A DNA stretch of 57,711 nt from Streptomyces lavendofoliae. Lineage in GTDB: Bacteria > Actinomycetota > Actinomycetes > Streptomycetales > Streptomycetaceae. Below the pieces are notes generated by a model. The model searched no databases. It had not been told where the DNA came from and saw nothing but the letters and a program-made list of their open reading frames with translations. The translations under genes were made by a program, and so were the position numbers. Below, in pieces: positions 23,986 through 32,113 of this stretch. Position 1 is the stretch's first letter; each line of letters begins with the position of its first letter. The stretch is taken from assembly GCF_014649735.1 (NCBI RefSeq), contig NZ_BMTP01000025.1:1-57711 (forward strand), in the 5' to 3' direction.

Positions 23986-25098
23986 TCAGCCGGTCGTGAT
24001 GGCGAAGGGCCCGTTGTTCGCGAAGACGAGCTCGGCGAAGTTCTCGCCGATGCGGCGGTGTCCTTCGGGGCTGGGGTGGATCGCGTCCGGCAGGGGGAAC
24101 TCGTCGTGGTCGCTCTCGCCGTAGAGGTCGCGTCCGTCGAGGTAGTGGAGGTTGGGGTCCTCGACGGACCGCTGCCTGACGATGTCGGCCAGGACGTCGC
24201 GGACGATCGTGAGCGTCAGCCGTCCGGCGGCGGTCTCGGCCGGATCACCGGTGGCCTTGAACCTCAGGGTTCCACTCGAGAGGTCCGGCGCGAGAGGTCC
24301 GGGGGTGTTCTCGTGGGTCGGACACAGGATGGGGGAGGCCAGGAGCAGGGGGGTTGTGGGGTGGCCCTCGCGGATGGTGTCGAGGAAGCCGTGGACGGCG
24401 GGGGCGAAGGCGCGCAGGCGCATGGCGTCGCTGTTGACGACGTTGATGCCGAGCTTGAGGCTGATCAGGTCTGCGGGGGTGTCACGCATCGCGCGGGCGG
24501 TGAACGGGTCGACCAGTGCGCTGCCGCCGAAGCCGAGGTTGATCAGCTCCACATCGCCTGCGGAGGCTGCCAGGGCGGGCCAGATGGTGCTGGGGAAGAC
24601 GGCGTTGGATCCATGGCTGATGGAGCTGCCGTGGTGCAGCCACACCCGGCGCCCCCTGTCCGGCGCCGGTTCGACGGGGGCGTCGGTGCGCAGGGCGATG
24701 AGCTCGGTGATCTCCGCGTGCGGGAGCCAGATCTCCATGTCCTTCTCGCCGGTGGGGAGGTCGGTGAAGTGGGCGGTGCCGACGGGACCCGGGGTGAATT
24801 CCGAGGTCTGGGTCCGCATGTCGGTGATGGTGCGCAGGTTCCCGCCGTCCACGGTGGCCTGGGCGGTGAGGCGGCCGTCGACCAGGAGGTCGTAGATGCC
24901 GTCCGGCGGGGGCGGGAAGCCCCGGTAGACGCGTTTGGTGGGCAGGGTGTCCAGGCGGATGGTGGTGGCGCTGGTACGGAAGGCCAGCCGGACACCGGAG
25001 GGCTGGGCCTCGGCGACGGCCAGCAGGTCGTCGGGGATCCGGCGGCGCGCCCAGGCGGGCAGCCGGTGCGGCAGCAGACCGTGGGCGGTCTCTTCCAC
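23986..25098 (-). CDS. SGNH/GDSL-family hydrolase
   Basis: From a GTG at 25098 the protein has 370 residues. The N-terminal half is a beta-sandwich (VRLAFRTSATTIRLDT). The C-terminal half is SGNH hydrolase: block I HHGSSISHG (Ser), block II GFGG, block III LGIN, and block V DAIHPSPEGH (Asp, His). Such enzymes are esterases or lipases acting on acylated sugars or small esters. The same frame stays open upstream to a stop near 25193 and reads ITTPITADFLRGHLD, which looks like the true N-terminus. There is no ATG, GTG or TTG there, so a CTG start is possible. A TetR gene lies directly upstream on the same strand. Confidence 0.85.
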   Translation of the reverse strand: MEETAHGLLPHRLPAWARRRIPDDLLAVAEAQPSGVRLAFRTSATTIRLDTLPTKRVYRGFPPPPDGIYDLLVDGRLTAQATVDGGNLRTITDMRTQTSEFTPGPVGTAHFTDLPTGEKDMEIWLPHAEITELIALRTDAPVEPAPDRGRRVWLHHGSSISHGSNAVFPSTIWPALAASAGDVELINLGFGGSALVDPFTARAMRDTPADLISLKLGINVVNSDAMRLRAFAPAVHGFLDTIREGHPTTPLLLASPILCPTHENTPGPLAPDLSSGTLRFKATGDPAETAAGRLTLTIVRDVLADIVRQRSVEDPNLHYLDGRDLYGESDHDEFPLPDAIHPSPEGHRRIGENFAELVFANNGPFAITTG

Positions 25099-25200
25099 GT
25101 CGAGGTGCCCGCGCAGGAAGTCGGCGGTGATGGGCGTGGTGATCAGGTGCTGTTCGGTGTTCAGTGCCTCAAGCCTTTCGATTCCGGGGTGGGCGGCCGC

Positions 25201-25776
25201 TCAGGGGGCGGACCGGCTCCGCAACGCGGTGTCGAGGCAGTCCAGGGTCCAGGCCCAGGACTGCTGAGCGGCGACGTCCGTGTGGTCGAAGGCGCCGGCC
25301 GCCTCCAGGGAGGCATAGCCGTGGAAGACGCTGCCCAGCATGCGGACCGCGTGCGTCTGGTCCGGCTCGGCCAGGTCGTAGCCGCGCAGGATCGCCCGTG
25401 TCATCTGCGCATGCCGGACGCCGGCACTGGCCGCGGCGGTCTGCGGGTCGAGGCGGTACCGCGCGGCTTCGTACCGGCCGGGGTGCGCCCGGGCGTAGTC
25501 CCGGTAGGCGTTCGCGAAGGCGGTCAAGGCGTCCTTGCCCGCGCGCCCGGCCACGGCGTCGGCGACCCGGTCGGCGAGTTCCTCCAGTGCGAACAGCGCG
25601 AGCCGGGTCTTGAGTTCGTGGGAGCTCTTCACATGCGCGTACAGGCTCGCCGGCTTCACGTCGAAACGCCGGGCGAGCGCGGACAGGGTCACCTGGTCGA
25701 AACCGGCCTCATCGGCGAGGTCCGCACCGGCGAGCGTCAGCCGCTCCGGGCTCAGTCCTGCCCGAACCACAACCAT
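25201..25776 (-). CDS. TetR-family regulator with WHG domain
   Basis: The protein has about 191 residues. Residues about 12-60 form the TetR helix-turn-helix (VTLSALARRFDVKPASLYAHVKS). The C-terminal domain with GYASLEAAGAF and the HAVRMLGSVFHG helix matches the TetR_C_33 / WHG type. It likely represses its own operon with the SGNH hydrolase, whose frame begins about 100 bp downstream. The ATG at 25776 is chosen, and a GTG at 25779 is an alternative. A TGCCTAT / ATAGGCA dyad lies upstream. It is divergent from the ATP-grasp operon and could also influence it. Confidence 0.87.
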   Translation of the reverse strand: MVVVRAGLSPERLTLAGADLADEAGFDQVTLSALARRFDVKPASLYAHVKSSHELKTRLALFALEELADRVADAVAGRAGKDALTAFANAYRDYARAHPGRYEAARYRLDPQTAAASAGVRHAQMTRAILRGYDLAEPDQTHAVRMLGSVFHGYASLEAAGAFDHTDVAAQQSWAWTLDCLDTALRSRSAP

Positions 25777-25791
25777 CACCTACTCTCAGTA

Positions 25792-25831
25792 TGCCTATGG
25801 CTAGTACGCATTTACCTACACCCTATAGGCA
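25792..25831. promoter_or_regulatory. Divergent promoter region with TGCCTAT-N26-ATAGGCA dyad
   Basis: TGCCTAT at 25792-25798 and ATAGGCA at 25825-25831 form an inverted repeat with a wide spacer. It is AT-richer than its surroundings and sits just upstream of the TetR start. Promoter elements and an autoregulatory site are likely here. It is more than 200 bp from the ATP-grasp gene start at 26034. Confidence 0.35.
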
Positions 25832-26033
25832 AACGCCGCGCTGGTTGAGGATGGCGCCGTCGGCAGGCGCAGCGGTGTGTAGCAAACCGTTGACAGCGAG
25901 CGGTCGCCGATGATCTTCTGGCGCAGGTCGCACGAGCGGGAAGCAGCCGGAGGGACCGGATCATGTCCGGACCGGTGGCTTCTTCCTGGTCGTGGGCGTG
26001 CGCGCCTATCGGCCCAGGGGAGGGCGGAACGGG

Positions 26034-27221
26034 ATGTCTGCGGGGGACGCAGTTGTGACTCTGGTGATCATCGGGGCGAACCCGACCGTCGCGCGTGCGG
26101 CCGAGACGCTGCCGGGCGAGCTGGTGCATGTCCAGCTTCCCGGCGCCCCGGCCCTCGATCCGGGCATCGTCGAGGCCCGCATGGTCTTCACGACGGACTT
26201 CCGGAAGGGCGACGCCTTCCTGACCTTCGTCGACGAGGTGCTCGCCCCGCTGCGGCCCGCGGCCGTCGTGTCGCTCACCGAGCCGGGCCTGGAACCGGCG
26301 GCCGCCGCGGCGCGGCGCCTCGGCGTCAGGGGGGTCACTCCCGGTGTGGTCGGGGCGACCCGCGACAAGCTGACGATGCGCCGGGTACTGGAGCGGGAGG
26401 CTCCCCACCTGAACCCCGATTTCGCGCCGGGGGACGACCCGGACGCCGTGGCGCGGCTGTTCGCCCGCCACGAGCGGGTGGTGGCCAAGCCGGTGGACGG
26501 CTTCGGCAGCACCGCGGTGCGGCTCCTGGACACCGTCCACGGGTTCCCGGAGGAGCTCGCCACCGCCGCCACGCTCGTCGAACAGTACGCCGAGGGGCTG
26601 GAGTTCAGCGTCGAGACGCTGTCCTCGGGCGGCCGGCACTCCTTCGTGGGCATCGCCGAGAAGGGGACGGCGGGCGGCTTCGTCGAGGTCAGCCATGTGA
26701 TGCCGCCTCCGTCCCTGGACGACCGCCGGCAGCGGCTGGTGGAAGGCGCGGTCGGGGAACTGCTCGACGCGCTCGGTCTCACGGACGGCCCCAGCCACAC
26801 CGAGGTCAAGGTGGACGGCGACAAGGTCACCGTCATCGAGACGCACAATCGACTCGGAGGCGACGGCATCGCCGACCTCGTCCGCCTCACCACGGGGATC
26901 GACTGGCGCCGTGCCGCGCTCGGCTGGCCCGTGGGCGCCGGGTTGCGCCGGGAGCCGGCCGCCGCGGCAGCCGCCGCGACCGTCTTCTTCGTCGCCGAGC
27001 CCGGTACGGTCACGCACATCGCGCCGCGGCCCCGCCTGACACACGGCGTCATCGCGGAGTGGGACGTGTCGGCGCGGGTCGGCGACGAGGTCCGGCCGCT
27101 GCGCTCCTCGGAGGACCGGCTGGGCATGGCGGTCCTCACCGCGGCCGGCCCGGCCGAGTGCGTCGCCGCGGTGGCCGAACTCACCGCCCGGCGCGTCATC
27201 ACCACCTCACCCACCACCTGA
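26034..27221 (+). CDS. ATP-grasp ligase (first of two)
   Basis: The protein has 395 residues. VVTLVIIGANPTVARAAETL begins the N-terminal domain. The ATP-grasp core (about 120-310) has a Lys in VVAKPVDGFGSTAV, the adenine strand LVEQYAEGLEFSVE, and the metal-binding pair in VTVIETHNRLGGDG. Relatives join a carboxylate to an amine through an acyl phosphate, as in L-amino-acid ligases. GAACGGG precedes the ATG. It is the first gene of a six-gene row with a radical SAM enzyme, a second ATP-grasp ligase, a sulfurtransferase, a transporter and a PLP enzyme. It may form a dipeptide or amide in an unknown product. Confidence 0.88.
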   Translation: MSAGDAVVTLVIIGANPTVARAAETLPGELVHVQLPGAPALDPGIVEARMVFTTDFRKGDAFLTFVDEVLAPLRPAAVVSLTEPGLEPAAAAARRLGVRGVTPGVVGATRDKLTMRRVLEREAPHLNPDFAPGDDPDAVARLFARHERVVAKPVDGFGSTAVRLLDTVHGFPEELATAATLVEQYAEGLEFSVETLSSGGRHSFVGIAEKGTAGGFVEVSHVMPPPSLDDRRQRLVEGAVGELLDALGLTDGPSHTEVKVDGDKVTVIETHNRLGGDGIADLVRLTTGIDWRRAALGWPVGAGLRREPAAAAAAATVFFVAEPGTVTHIAPRPRLTHGVIAEWDVSARVGDEVRPLRSSEDRLGMAVLTAAGPAECVAAVAELTARRVITTSPTT

Positions 27222-27374
27222 GGTCCGGAGCCGGCGCGCTCCACCCGGACCCACCCACCTACCCACCACACCTCCCGTGTGCGCGAGCCGAGCGCGAGCC
27301 CGTTACGGCGCACACGCCGAGTGGTGGTGTCCAGCAAGCCGTTCGAGCCCATTCATTCACACAGCGGGGGACCC

Positions 27375-28640
27375 ATGTCTGTCGAAAACGCACCGATTTC
27401 GTATGACTTCCACGGAGATGAGCCCTTCAGTACGCCGTTCAGGGACATCAAGCCGGAGGACATCCACCTCTACCTCGACCTGGACACCAAGGTCGGGAAG
27501 AACACCTGTGGGCAAAAATGCACCCACTGTTGGTTCGTCAACTACGAGAAGGTGTACGACAAGTCGTTCGCGATGGAGGAGGGGCCACTGATCCTGGCGG
27601 GCCTCCAGTCGCACGGCTACCACGTGTACCCGCGCTACGTCGACAGCTTCGCCTACGAGGGTGCGTTCATGCGCATCTACGGCCCGGCCAACAACCGCGA
27701 GTTCCGCCAGGAGTCCGACCACAAGCCCACGGAGACGATGGAGAAGGGCGACGCCTGGACCAGTGGCCGCCCCCTGCTCGCGGACAATTACGAGGAGCTC
27801 CTCGACCTCGCCGTCCTCAACGGCTATGGCACCATCTCCATCACGTATCACGGCGTCATCGGTGAGGACCTCGCCGTCACGGACCACCGCGATTACCCGA
27901 TCAAGGGTGTGTTCAGCGGTGCGGAGACGGAGGAGGTGGTCCGCCGGATCGCCGCCTACAACGAGAAGCACCGGGACGGCCGGGGTGCCGGCGAGGAGGT
28001 CGCGTTCCGGGTCAACATCGGAGTGACCATCGGCCGCCACAACAACGGCCGCGAAGCCCTGGAGCGCTACGCCCACTACTTCAACAAGCTCGGCGTCGAC
28101 ACCGTACGGTTCAACAACTTCACCGACCACGGCGGCCGCCACCCCGAACTCCGGCTCAGCCGCGAGGAGGTGGAACAGGCGTACCGCGACTTCAAGTGGC
28201 TGCACGAGAACGTCGCGCTCGACTTCCAGCTCGGCGTCAGCGAGGACTTCGGAACCTTCGGCATCAAGGCCATGGGCTTCCCGGGCCACGTCGGCTGGTG
28301 CCGGGCCGGCCGCCAGCTTTTCGCCGCCATCCCCGCGGAGGAGTCGGTCCTCTCGGAGACCGAGGACGGCCGGCGCGAGAAGATCGGCGACATCGTCGGC
28401 TGCGTCAACACCTTCGAGCCCCACCTGGGCATACTCGTGCGCACCGTCGCTGGCGACGGTGCGAAGACCACCTACGACGTGGAGTTCGACCACGACGCGA
28501 TCGAGGCGTTCACCGCGAAGCGCCTCGCGGGCGTCTACAAGGACGGGTGTTTCGCCACCGAGCTCTCCGAGGAGATGGGGCTGGTCTCGCGAGTGCCCCA
28601 GCGCCGCCGACTGCCCCTGCTCGTCACCTCGGAAGCCTGA
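27375..28640 (+). CDS. Radical SAM enzyme
   Basis: The protein has 421 residues. The cluster motif is CGQKCTHC (C-x3-C-x2-C) near residue 45, which binds a 4Fe-4S cluster and SAM. YLDLDTKVGKNT precedes it, and VRFNNFTDHGGRHPE and FRVNIGVTIGRHNNG lie in the barrel. There is no SPASM or B12-binding motif that I can see. CVNTF and GWCRAGRQ give further cysteines. The radical reaction cannot be named. The ATG at 27375 is preceded by GGGGGA. It lies 153 bp after the first ATP-grasp gene and 13 bp before the second, so it is probably in the same transcription unit. Confidence 0.88.
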   Translation: MSVENAPISYDFHGDEPFSTPFRDIKPEDIHLYLDLDTKVGKNTCGQKCTHCWFVNYEKVYDKSFAMEEGPLILAGLQSHGYHVYPRYVDSFAYEGAFMRIYGPANNREFRQESDHKPTETMEKGDAWTSGRPLLADNYEELLDLAVLNGYGTISITYHGVIGEDLAVTDHRDYPIKGVFSGAETEEVVRRIAAYNEKHRDGRGAGEEVAFRVNIGVTIGRHNNGREALERYAHYFNKLGVDTVRFNNFTDHGGRHPELRLSREEVEQAYRDFKWLHENVALDFQLGVSEDFGTFGIKAMGFPGHVGWCRAGRQLFAAIPAEESVLSETEDGRREKIGDIVGCVNTFEPHLGILVRTVAGDGAKTTYDVEFDHDAIEAFTAKRLAGVYKDGCFATELSEEMGLVSRVPQRRRLPLLVTSEA

Positions 28641-28653
28641 GAGAACCCCCACC

Positions 28654-29868
28654 ATGCGCCACGTCCTCGTCTTCGCCAAGACCCCGTACTCCAAGACTCC
28701 GTACGACCAGTGGCTGGCCGGAACCGGCATCGAGCCGGTCATCCTGACGACCACCGAGTTCGCGCCCGGTTACGCGCACCTGCCGCTGGTCCACGCGTTC
28801 GACGACTACGACACCAACCAGCTCGTCGAGAAGACGGCACTGCGACTGGCTCGTGAACACGTCGTCGAAGCGGTCTTCGCGAGAGCCGAAGCCGACGTGG
28901 TCCGGGCGGCCCAGCTGCGCCAACTGCTGGGCCTGCCCGGTCAGCACACCGCGAGCGCCCTGGCGTTCCGCGACAAGGTGGTCATGAAGGACCACCTCGC
29001 CGGCGGCGCCGTGGAGGTTCCCGAGTACCGGCTCCTCGACTCGGCGTACACGGCGGTGGAGTTCGTCGCCGAACACGGCTACCCGGTCGTCATCAAGCCC
29101 GTCTCCGAGTCGGGCTCCCTCGGCGCGCGCGTCATCCGCGACGAGGGCGACCTGGACGCCTACCTCGCCCGGCCCTGGCGGGGGACCAGCCAGATCGAAA
29201 CGTTCGTCGAAGGCCGGATGTACCACGTCGACGGGCTGGTGGTGGACGGTGAAGTGGTGTTCGTCCACCCCTTCCAGTACGTGAACGACTGCCTGTCGTT
29301 CCGGGACGACGACTGGGTCGGCTGCCTCCCCCTGTCGCCGCGGGACGCCTCCTACGACCGGCTGGTCAAAGCCGTGGGATCGGTACTTGACGAGCTGCCG
29401 ACGCCCCCGCACACCGCCTTCCACGCCGAACTCTGGATCACCCCCGACGACCGGATCGTGTTCTGCGAGATCGCCAGCCGCACCGGGGGCGGCATGATCA
29501 GCGCCATGGTCAGGCACGCCTTCGGCATCGACCTGGACAAGGAGTGGCTGTACGCCGAGTGCGGACTGCCCTCCACCCTCGGCGAGCCCGGCTACCGCCC
29601 CGCCGGGTGCCTGAACATCCCCCCTTCGACCGGCGTACTGGAGCACCTGCCGACCGGCGGGGAACCGGACTGCGTCCGCGAGGTGTCGTACACCGGGCGG
29701 ATCGGACAGGAGTTCCACGGCGGCGTGAAGTCCGGGCTCTACCTCGCCGGTTACGTCGTCGACGGCGACACGGAGGACGAGGTGGCCGCCAACATGCAGG
29801 CGGTGGCCGCCTGGTATGCCGCAGAGGTCCGGTGGCGTCCTGCCGATCGTGAGGAGAACGCACGGTGA
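28654..29868 (+). CDS. ATP-grasp ligase (second of two)
   Basis: The protein has 404 residues. The N-terminal pre-ATP-grasp domain begins HVLVFAKTPYSKTPYDQW. The core has VVIKPVSESGSLGARVI (ATP-binding Lys and loop), QIETFVEGRMYHVDG, and the metal site IVFCEIASRTGGGMI. It differs clearly from the first ligase, so the two probably act at different steps. The product is likely an amide or peptide bond. It starts 13 bp after the radical SAM gene. Its stop overlaps the next start as GTGA at 29865-29868, so the sulfurtransferase is translationally coupled. Confidence 0.88.
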   Translation: MRHVLVFAKTPYSKTPYDQWLAGTGIEPVILTTTEFAPGYAHLPLVHAFDDYDTNQLVEKTALRLAREHVVEAVFARAEADVVRAAQLRQLLGLPGQHTASALAFRDKVVMKDHLAGGAVEVPEYRLLDSAYTAVEFVAEHGYPVVIKPVSESGSLGARVIRDEGDLDAYLARPWRGTSQIETFVEGRMYHVDGLVVDGEVVFVHPFQYVNDCLSFRDDDWVGCLPLSPRDASYDRLVKAVGSVLDELPTPPHTAFHAELWITPDDRIVFCEIASRTGGGMISAMVRHAFGIDLDKEWLYAECGLPSTLGEPGYRPAGCLNIPPSTGVLEHLPTGGEPDCVREVSYTGRIGQEFHGGVKSGLYLAGYVVDGDTEDEVAANMQAVAAWYAAEVRWRPADREENAR

Positions 29869-30851
29869 ACACCCCGTACCAGGGCCGTCCGGCCCTGCCC
29901 GCCGACCATGAGCTCCCCGGCCCCCTGGTGCGGGCCGACTGGCTCGCCCAGCGGCTCGGCAGCCCCGGCCTCGTCGTCCTCGACGCCTCCGTGGGCGCAC
30001 ACCGGGGTTCCCCGCGGAGCATCGCCGGAGCGCGGCCCTTCGACATCGACGGGGCGCTGTCCGACCACACCGGCCCCCTGCCGCACACCATGCCGGACGC
30101 GGACGCGTTCACCGAGGAGGTACGAGCCCTCGGCATCGACGACAGCAGCACGGTCGTCGTCTACGACGGCGCGGGCATCTACTCCAGCGCACGCGCCTGG
30201 TGGATGCTGCGCGCCATGGGCTTCGACCGGTCCGCGGTCCTCGACGGCGGGCTCCCGGCCTGGACGGCCGCCGGATACGAGGTACGACCGGAGGCGCCCG
30301 CCTACTCCGGACCCCGCGGTGACTTCACGGCCCGGCCCCGCCCGGGGCTGCTGGTCGACAGCACCCGCGTGTCGGCCGCCCTGTCCGAACCCGGTACGGC
30401 CGTCCTCGACGCCCGTACCCGGGAGCGGTTCACGGGCGAGGCCCCGGAGCCCAGGCCCGGCCTGCGCGGCGGCCACATGCCCGGCGCGCTGAACCTGCCG
30501 TTCGGCGACCTCCAGACGGACGGCTCCATGCGCCCGGTCGACGAACTGCGCGTGGTCTTCTCCGATGTCGCCGGTGACCGGCGCGCGCTGGTCTTCAGCT
30601 GCGGATCGGGCGTCACCGCCTGCGTCCTGGCCCTCGGGGCCGAACTGGCCGGGTACGACGAGATCGCCGTGTACGACGGGTCCTGGAGCGAGTGGGGCCT
30701 GCCGTCCCCGCTCCCCGTGGTCACCGGGCCGGCCGGCGGGGCCGCCGGACCGGCCGCCGGGAGCACCGGGGGCCGGACCACCGGGGACGGGACCACCGGG
30801 GACGGCACGAGCCGCGACGGCACCAGCCAGGACGGGAACACCCGCCCGTGA
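29865..30851 (+). CDS. Two-domain rhodanese, 3-mercaptopyruvate sulfurtransferase type
   Basis: The protein has 328 residues with two rhodanese domains (about 18-140 and 155-280). The active loop in the second is CGSGVTAC. This CG[S/T]GV form is typical of 3-mercaptopyruvate sulfurtransferase, whereas thiosulfate enzymes have CRKGVT. It would carry a persulfide sulfur on the loop Cys. The last 45 residues are a Gly-Thr-Asp tail built from near-repeats of TTGDG, unusual for the family. GTGA overlaps at both ends fix it in the operon with the ATP-grasp ligase and the MFS transporter. It may supply sulfur to the product or detoxify a by-product. Confidence 0.9.
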   Translation: MNTPYQGRPALPADHELPGPLVRADWLAQRLGSPGLVVLDASVGAHRGSPRSIAGARPFDIDGALSDHTGPLPHTMPDADAFTEEVRALGIDDSSTVVVYDGAGIYSSARAWWMLRAMGFDRSAVLDGGLPAWTAAGYEVRPEAPAYSGPRGDFTARPRPGLLVDSTRVSAALSEPGTAVLDARTRERFTGEAPEPRPGLRGGHMPGALNLPFGDLQTDGSMRPVDELRVVFSDVAGDRRALVFSCGSGVTACVLALGAELAGYDEIAVYDGSWSEWGLPSPLPVVTGPAGGAAGPAAGSTGGRTTGDGTTGDGTSRDGTSQDGNTRP

Positions 30852-32113
30852 AGGCGTCGCTCCTCGCGAAGTGGCAGACCTTCCGCTCCCTGACGCCGAG
30901 CCTGAAGGCCCTGATCGTCCTGTCCTTCATCGTCGCCCTCGGCAGCTACATGGTCACCCCCTTCATCGGGGTGCTCATGGTCGAGGGCGTCGGCCTGGAC
31001 ATCCGTGTCGCCGGCGTGCTGGTCGCCGTCGCGACGTTCATCCAGTTCGGCGGCAGCATCCTCGGCGGCGTCGTGGTGGACCGGCTGGGGCTCAAGGAGA
31101 CGATGGTCGCCTCCCTGGCCCTGCGTACCGCTGGCCTCGTACTCCTCGGCATCGCGCTCCGCGTGCCCTGGGTCGCCTACCCGGCAGTGGTCCTCGTCGC
31201 CGCCGGGCCCGCGCTGTACCTCCCGGCGAACAAGGCGTACATCATCACCAGCGTCTCCGACGAGCTGCGGCCCCTGTTCCTCGCGGTGAGCAGCGCCGCC
31301 CTCAACGCGGGGATGGGCCTCGGACCGTTGCTCGCCGCCCTGCTGATGGACGCCGATCCGGCCGTTCTGCTCGTCAGCGCCGCCGTGCTGTTCGCGTTGA
31401 TCACCGCGGCCCACCAGTTCACCATGAAGCCCGTGCCCGGGCGGCCGGTGGTTCCCGCGAGTGCCGGCGCCGGAGCCGCCACGGGGCGGGCCGGCCGCGG
31501 CGGACGCCACGCACTGCGCAGCGCGCTGCGTCCGATGCTGTTCACCGCACTCGCCTTCTACCTCTACTTCTTCTTCCAGAGCTTCATCGGCCTGTACGCG
31601 GCGTCCACGTCGGGCATCCACGCGCTGGGGTGGATCATGCTCACCAACTGCGCCATGGTGGTGCTGCTCCAGCCCCCACTGGCGGACCGGATCGCACGGG
31701 CCCCGTTCCGTCCCCTGCTCGTCGTCTCCTTCGCGCTGATGGCCGCAGGCATGGGCGTGATGTATCTGCGGGGAACGCCCTCGCTGCTGCTGGGCACGGC
31801 CCTGTTCACGCTGGGCGAGGTGTTCCTCTTCCTGCGCTGCGACCTGGAGCTCGTCGACCGGGTGCCGGGCAACCCGGCCTTCGCCTTCGGGGTCCAGAGG
31901 CTGACCGCCGGCATCGGCGGACTCCTCGCCGGCGTCGTGGGCGGCTTCCTGTTCGCGCACTTCCAGGACGCGGGCGAGCCGGAGTCGTTCTGGCTCGCCG
32001 TGGCCGCCCAGTGCCTGCTGGCCGCGCTCATGGCCGCGGCGCTCGGCGGCGGTCGTCATGCCCGAACGCACCGGGAACGCGGTGCGGACCCAGAGTTGGA
32101 GGCGGTCCGGTGA
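30848..32113 (+). CDS. MFS transporter
   Basis: The protein has 421 residues and about 12 hydrophobic segments in two groups of six, separated by a cytoplasmic loop near residues 195-220 (VPGRPVVPASAG). GGVVVDRLGLKETMVA between segments 2 and 3 is the MFS motif A region. The location in a biosynthetic-like operon suggests export of the product or self-protection. GTG at 30848 overlaps the sulfurtransferase stop as GTGA, and its own stop overlaps the next gene in the same way. The substrate cannot be predicted. Confidence 0.9.
   Translation: MKASLLAKWQTFRSLTPSLKALIVLSFIVALGSYMVTPFIGVLMVEGVGLDIRVAGVLVAVATFIQFGGSILGGVVVDRLGLKETMVASLALRTAGLVLLGIALRVPWVAYPAVVLVAAGPALYLPANKAYIITSVSDELRPLFLAVSSAALNAGMGLGPLLAALLMDADPAVLLVSAAVLFALITAAHQFTMKPVPGRPVVPASAGAGAATGRAGRGGRHALRSALRPMLFTALAFYLYFFFQSFIGLYAASTSGIHALGWIMLTNCAMVVLLQPPLADRIARAPFRPLLVVSFALMAAGMGVMYLRGTPSLLLGTALFTLGEVFLFLRCDLELVDRVPGNPAFAFGVQRLTAGIGGLLAGVVGGFLFAHFQDAGEPESFWLAVAAQCLLAALMAAALGGGRHARTHRERGADPELEAVR

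Noticed and set aside
23770..25848. A long plus-strand open frame opposite the SGNH hydrolase and TetR genes
   Set aside because: The translation is Gly-Val-Asp-rich without motifs, while the minus strand encodes two recognisable proteins.
30302..32071. A long minus-strand frame opposite the sulfurtransferase and MFS genes
   Set aside because: The plus-strand genes have motifs and GTGA overlaps. The minus frame is Glu-Gly-His-rich without similarity.
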